Shown here piece by piece: positions 6,094 through 7,472 of a stretch of 7,472 nt of DNA. The translations under genes and the position numbers were made by a program. Below the pieces are notes generated by a model. It was not told the origin of the DNA and made no database searches. It saw only the letters and a list, made by a program, of their open reading frames with translations. Every line of letters begins with the position of its first letter. The stretch's first letter is position 1. This DNA is from Clostridiales bacterium (GTDB taxonomy: Bacteria > Bacillota > Clostridia > Caldicoprobacterales > UBA3941), in NCBI GenBank assembly GCA_012522165.1, contig JAAYKZ010000440.1, forward strand, positions 1-7,472, given 5' to 3'.

Positions 6094-6136
6094 TATACAA
6101 TCTTAACCTGTATATTTATCACTGTCACAGAAAACA

Positions 6137-6154
6137 ATAAGTATGATTACTTAT
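6137..6154. repeat. 7-bp inverted repeat before the CotF-like pair
   Basis: ATAAGTA (6137-6143) and TACTTAT (6148-6154) are exact reverse complements around a 4-nt centre, ending at the ribosome binding site GAAAGGAG of the first spore gene. It could be a protein-binding site or a small leader hairpin. I could not identify a convincing sigma-E, G or K promoter in the 6094-6170 gap. Confidence 0.4.
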
Positions 6155-6170
6155 GAAAGGAGTGTTGGCT

Positions 6171-6356
6171 GTGACACAACTAAACCAATTGGAACTTCAA
6201 AATCTACGTCATTTAATAGGTAGTCATGAGATGGCCTACCAAAAGCTATCTACCTATGCTCAGCAGTGCACTGACCCCCAAATAAAGCAGTTATTTCAAC
6301 AGTCTGCACAGGAAGCCCAGCAGAATAAACAAAGATTAATGAGTTTCTTAGGTTAA
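6171..6356 (+). CDS. Small CotF-like spore coat protein
   Basis: This 61-residue, Gln-rich, all-helical protein resembles the short CotF-type coat proteins of Clostridia. It has one helix-rich block (LELQNLRHLIGSHEMAYQKL, about 6-25) and a second (DPQIKQLFQQSAQEAQQNKQRLMSFL, about 35-60). Such proteins are made in the mother cell and are thought to sit in the spore coat as ferritin-like helical bundles. The GTG at 6171 is chosen because AGGAG (6158-6162) is 8 nt upstream; the in-frame ATG at 6153 would overlap that site. The gene is followed after 13 bp by a longer relative, a pairing commonly seen in spore-formers, and the two should be co-transcribed. No Cys, signal peptide or membrane segment is present. 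The family assignment is by sequence feel, not by search. Confidence 0.75.
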   Translation: MTQLNQLELQNLRHLIGSHEMAYQKLSTYAQQCTDPQIKQLFQQSAQEAQQNKQRLMSFLG

Positions 6357-6369
6357 AGGAGTGATAAAT

Positions 6370-6615
6370 ATGCAGGAAAAAGACATGGTTAATGACGTAC
6401 TCTCTATGTTAAAAAGTAGCATTACCGGATATGCCAATGTCATTACTGAAGCTTGTAATGAGGAATTTCGTCAAACTATTCAACAGATGCGTGACAGTGA
6501 CGAAAAATGCCAGTACGACTTATTTAAGCTAGCTGAGCAAAAGGGATATTATAAACCTGCTCAACCAGCTAGTCCTAATGATATGCAAAGTATCAAATCA
6601 GAATTTTCCAGTTAA
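6370..6615 (+). CDS. CotF-like spore coat protein
   Basis: This 81-residue protein begins MQEKDMVNDVLSMLKSS, the typical opening of CotF-family spore coat proteins. Helical segments include YANVITEACNEEFRQTIQQM (about 21-40) and EKCQYDLFKLAEQKGYYKPA (about 45-64), the latter with the characteristic KGYYKPA motif near the end. A low-complexity Pro/Ser tail follows. It is probably deposited in the spore coat and structural rather than enzymatic. The ATG at 6370 has AAAGGAG (6355-6361) 8 nt upstream; the GTG at 6361 overlaps that site and is rejected as a start. It is the second gene of a two-gene unit with the 61-residue protein, ending at the hairpin at 6621-6653. Two cysteines (C29, C47) could form disulfide cross-links in the coat, which is inference. 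Confidence 0.88.
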   Translation: MQEKDMVNDVLSMLKSSITGYANVITEACNEEFRQTIQQMRDSDEKCQYDLFKLAEQKGYYKPAQPASPNDMQSIKSEFSS

Positions 6616-6620
6616 TTAAG

Positions 6621-6653
6621 AAGGCCGCTATAAATTTAAAAATAGCGGCCTTT
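6621..6653 (+). terminator. Hairpin terminator between convergent cotF-like and cyclophilin genes
   Basis: An 11-bp GC-rich stem pairs AAGGCCGCTAT (6621-6631) with 6642-6652 around a 10-nt loop. It starts 5 nt after the cotF-like stop and 7 nt before the cyclophilin stop codon on the other strand. The T tracts are short on both sides (TTTAATAAT on plus, TTCTTAATT on minus), so termination may be moderate in both directions. Confidence 0.8.
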
Positions 6654-6659
6654 AATAAT

Positions 6660-7262
6660 CTATTGATTTTCATTAGGTTTTTTGTATCCCTTTGGAAGAT
6701 CCACTGTCGCTTTTTTTATAATTACAGGTTCAGTGGGAAAGTCATATTCATCGGTAGGGGTCTCTGCGATCTCATCCACTACATCCATTCCTTTTATGGT
6801 CTTACCAAATGCAGCATATTGCCCATCTAAGCCAGGAGTATCTTCCAGCACGATAAAAAACTGACTTCCTGCAGAGTCAGGATGCTGGGACCTAGCCATG
6901 GATATTACCCCACGCTCATGCTTTAAATCGTTCTTAGTAAAACCATTCATGGCAAACTCCCCTTTAATAGTATAACCAGGGCCACCCATACCAGTTCCTT
7001 CCGGGTCACCGCCTTGTATCACAAATCCTGGAACAATACGGTGAAAGGTCAATCCATCATAAAAACCTTCTTCTACTAAGGAGATGAAATTTGCAACAGT
7101 TGCGGGGGCCTTTTTAGGATAAAGTTCAATTACTATATCTCCCTTGTCTTCAATAGTCAGTGTTACTGTGGGATATTTTTTACCACATCCGGTCAAAATC
7201 AGCATCCCTAATATAAGGGACAGGGTAATTAATATAACTGGTGTTTTTAACAGAGTTCCCAT
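6660..7262 (-). CDS. Cyclophilin-type peptidyl-prolyl isomerase, lipoprotein
   Basis: This 200-residue exported cyclophilin catalyses cis-trans isomerisation of X-Pro bonds and probably assists folding of proteins on the outer face of the membrane. A signal peptide with a hydrophobic core (about 7-22) ends in the lipobox L23-T-G-C26, so Cys26 should be lipid-modified. The cyclophilin domain spans about 31-188. FHRIVPGFVIQGGD (73-86) contains the catalytic Arg75 and the conserved Phe80 and Gln83. SQFFIVL (133-139) and LDGQYAAFG (145-153) follow. The last of these has Tyr149 where classical cyclophilins have His, and the cyclosporin-contact Trp is absent. The ATG at 7262 is chosen because AAGGAG (7275-7270) lies 7 nt upstream; the ATG at 7304 would sit at the predicted transcription start. 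The stop is TAG. It is convergent with the spore coat pair and has its own promoter. Confidence 0.94.
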   Translation of the reverse strand: MGTLLKTPVILITLSLILGMLILTGCGKKYPTVTLTIEDKGDIVIELYPKKAPATVANFISLVEEGFYDGLTFHRIVPGFVIQGGDPEGTGMGGPGYTIKGEFAMNGFTKNDLKHERGVISMARSQHPDSAGSQFFIVLEDTPGLDGQYAAFGKTIKGMDVVDEIAETPTDEYDFPTEPVIIKKATVDLPKGYKKPNENQ

Positions 7263-7311
7263 TTGTCTACTCCTTCCTTGGTGATATAAGTATTGTTTCC
7301 ACATAGATATA

Positions 7312-7341
7312 ATTATACAACAAATTAATATCTACTGTAAA
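7312..7341 (-). promoter_or_regulatory. Sigma-A promoter of the cyclophilin gene
   Basis: On the minus strand, -35 TTTACA (7341-7336), an 18-bp spacer and a perfect -10 TATAAT (7317-7312) predict a start near 7305 and a leader of about 43 nt. A second -35-like box, TTGACT (7353-7348), lies 17 bp before TATTAA (7330-7325). It sits at the edge of the putative insertion-sequence end, so it may be an added outward-facing element. Confidence 0.7.
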
Positions 7342-7348
7342 TGTATAA

Positions 7349-7472
7349 GTCAAGTCCAAAATAGTGTGTAAAATGCCTCGGTAGTTAAATAATTTGAAAT
7401 TCTTTAAAACGATATTTTTTGCACCTTGAAAAACATAAGCGTTTATGCCGCGAAAGCCTGTTGATACGGGGG
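7349..7472. mobile_element. Possible IS256-family terminal repeat; element would continue past the window
   Basis: AAGTCC (7352-7357), eight bases, then GTGTAAAA (7366-7373) reproduces the pattern and spacing I recall for IS256-family terminal inverted repeats. The interior would lie to the right. The remaining bases (7374-7472) hold no complete gene and become noticeably GC-rich from about 7446. On the minus strand a frame entering at the window edge stops at TAA (7445-7443) after nine codons and could be the end of a coding region, but it is too short to judge. No transposase can be read here. The call rests on one inverted-repeat-like motif. Confidence 0.33.

Noticed and set aside
7263..7304. 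Longer cyclophilin start at ATG 7304
   Set aside because: It would add 14 residues before the signal peptide, has no ribosome binding site and coincides with the predicted transcription start. The ATG at 7262 has AAGGAG at 7 nt.

Overview
The window is chromosomal DNA from a low-GC, Gram-positive, spore-forming bacterium, most likely a member of the Clostridia. The signs are AT-rich spacers, strong AAGGAGG-type ribosome binding sites, occasional GTG/TTG starts, two small CotF-like spore coat proteins and a DegV protein. The genus cannot be fixed from this sequence.

Layout, left to right. A cold-shock protein gene (29-229, +) faces a DegV lipid-binding gene (309-1142, -), with a shared hairpin terminator between them. 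Next comes a sugar-utilisation locus. An ArsR-type winged-helix regulator with a large C-terminal sensor-like region (1322-2224, -) is divergent from abfA, a GH51 alpha-L-arabinofuranosidase (2438-3916, +). The 213-bp gap between them holds two well-formed sigma-A promoters and several palindromes that are candidate operators. abfA is followed closely by a small Cys-rich DUF6171-like protein (3940-4200, +) and a strong terminator.

A tiny, very hydrophobic protein with an internal duplication (4263-4472, -) shares that terminator. It is divergent from an RsuA-type 16S rRNA pseudouridine synthase (about 4701-5438, +). Then comes a YbxB/RsmC-like methyltransferase gene (5503-6093, +) interrupted by an in-frame amber codon at 5989-5991, with the homologous C-terminal part continuing in the same frame. 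Two small CotF-like spore genes (6171-6356 and 6370-6615, +) form a tight pair and end at a hairpin shared with a convergent lipoprotein cyclophilin (6660-7262, -).

The last 120 bp hold the cyclophilin promoter and then a sequence resembling an IS256-family terminal inverted repeat. The window may therefore end inside an insertion sequence.

How the genes work together. The clearest module is regulator, operators, abfA and the DUF6171 gene. An intracellular arabinofuranosidase trims imported arabino-oligosaccharides, probably under control of the divergent regulator sensing a related sugar; no transporter lies in the window. The rRNA pseudouridine synthase and the broken methyltransferase are RNA-modification housekeeping genes. 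No CRISPR array, tRNA, rRNA or riboswitch was recognised. The longest stretches without a gene are about 230 bp, and each is described.
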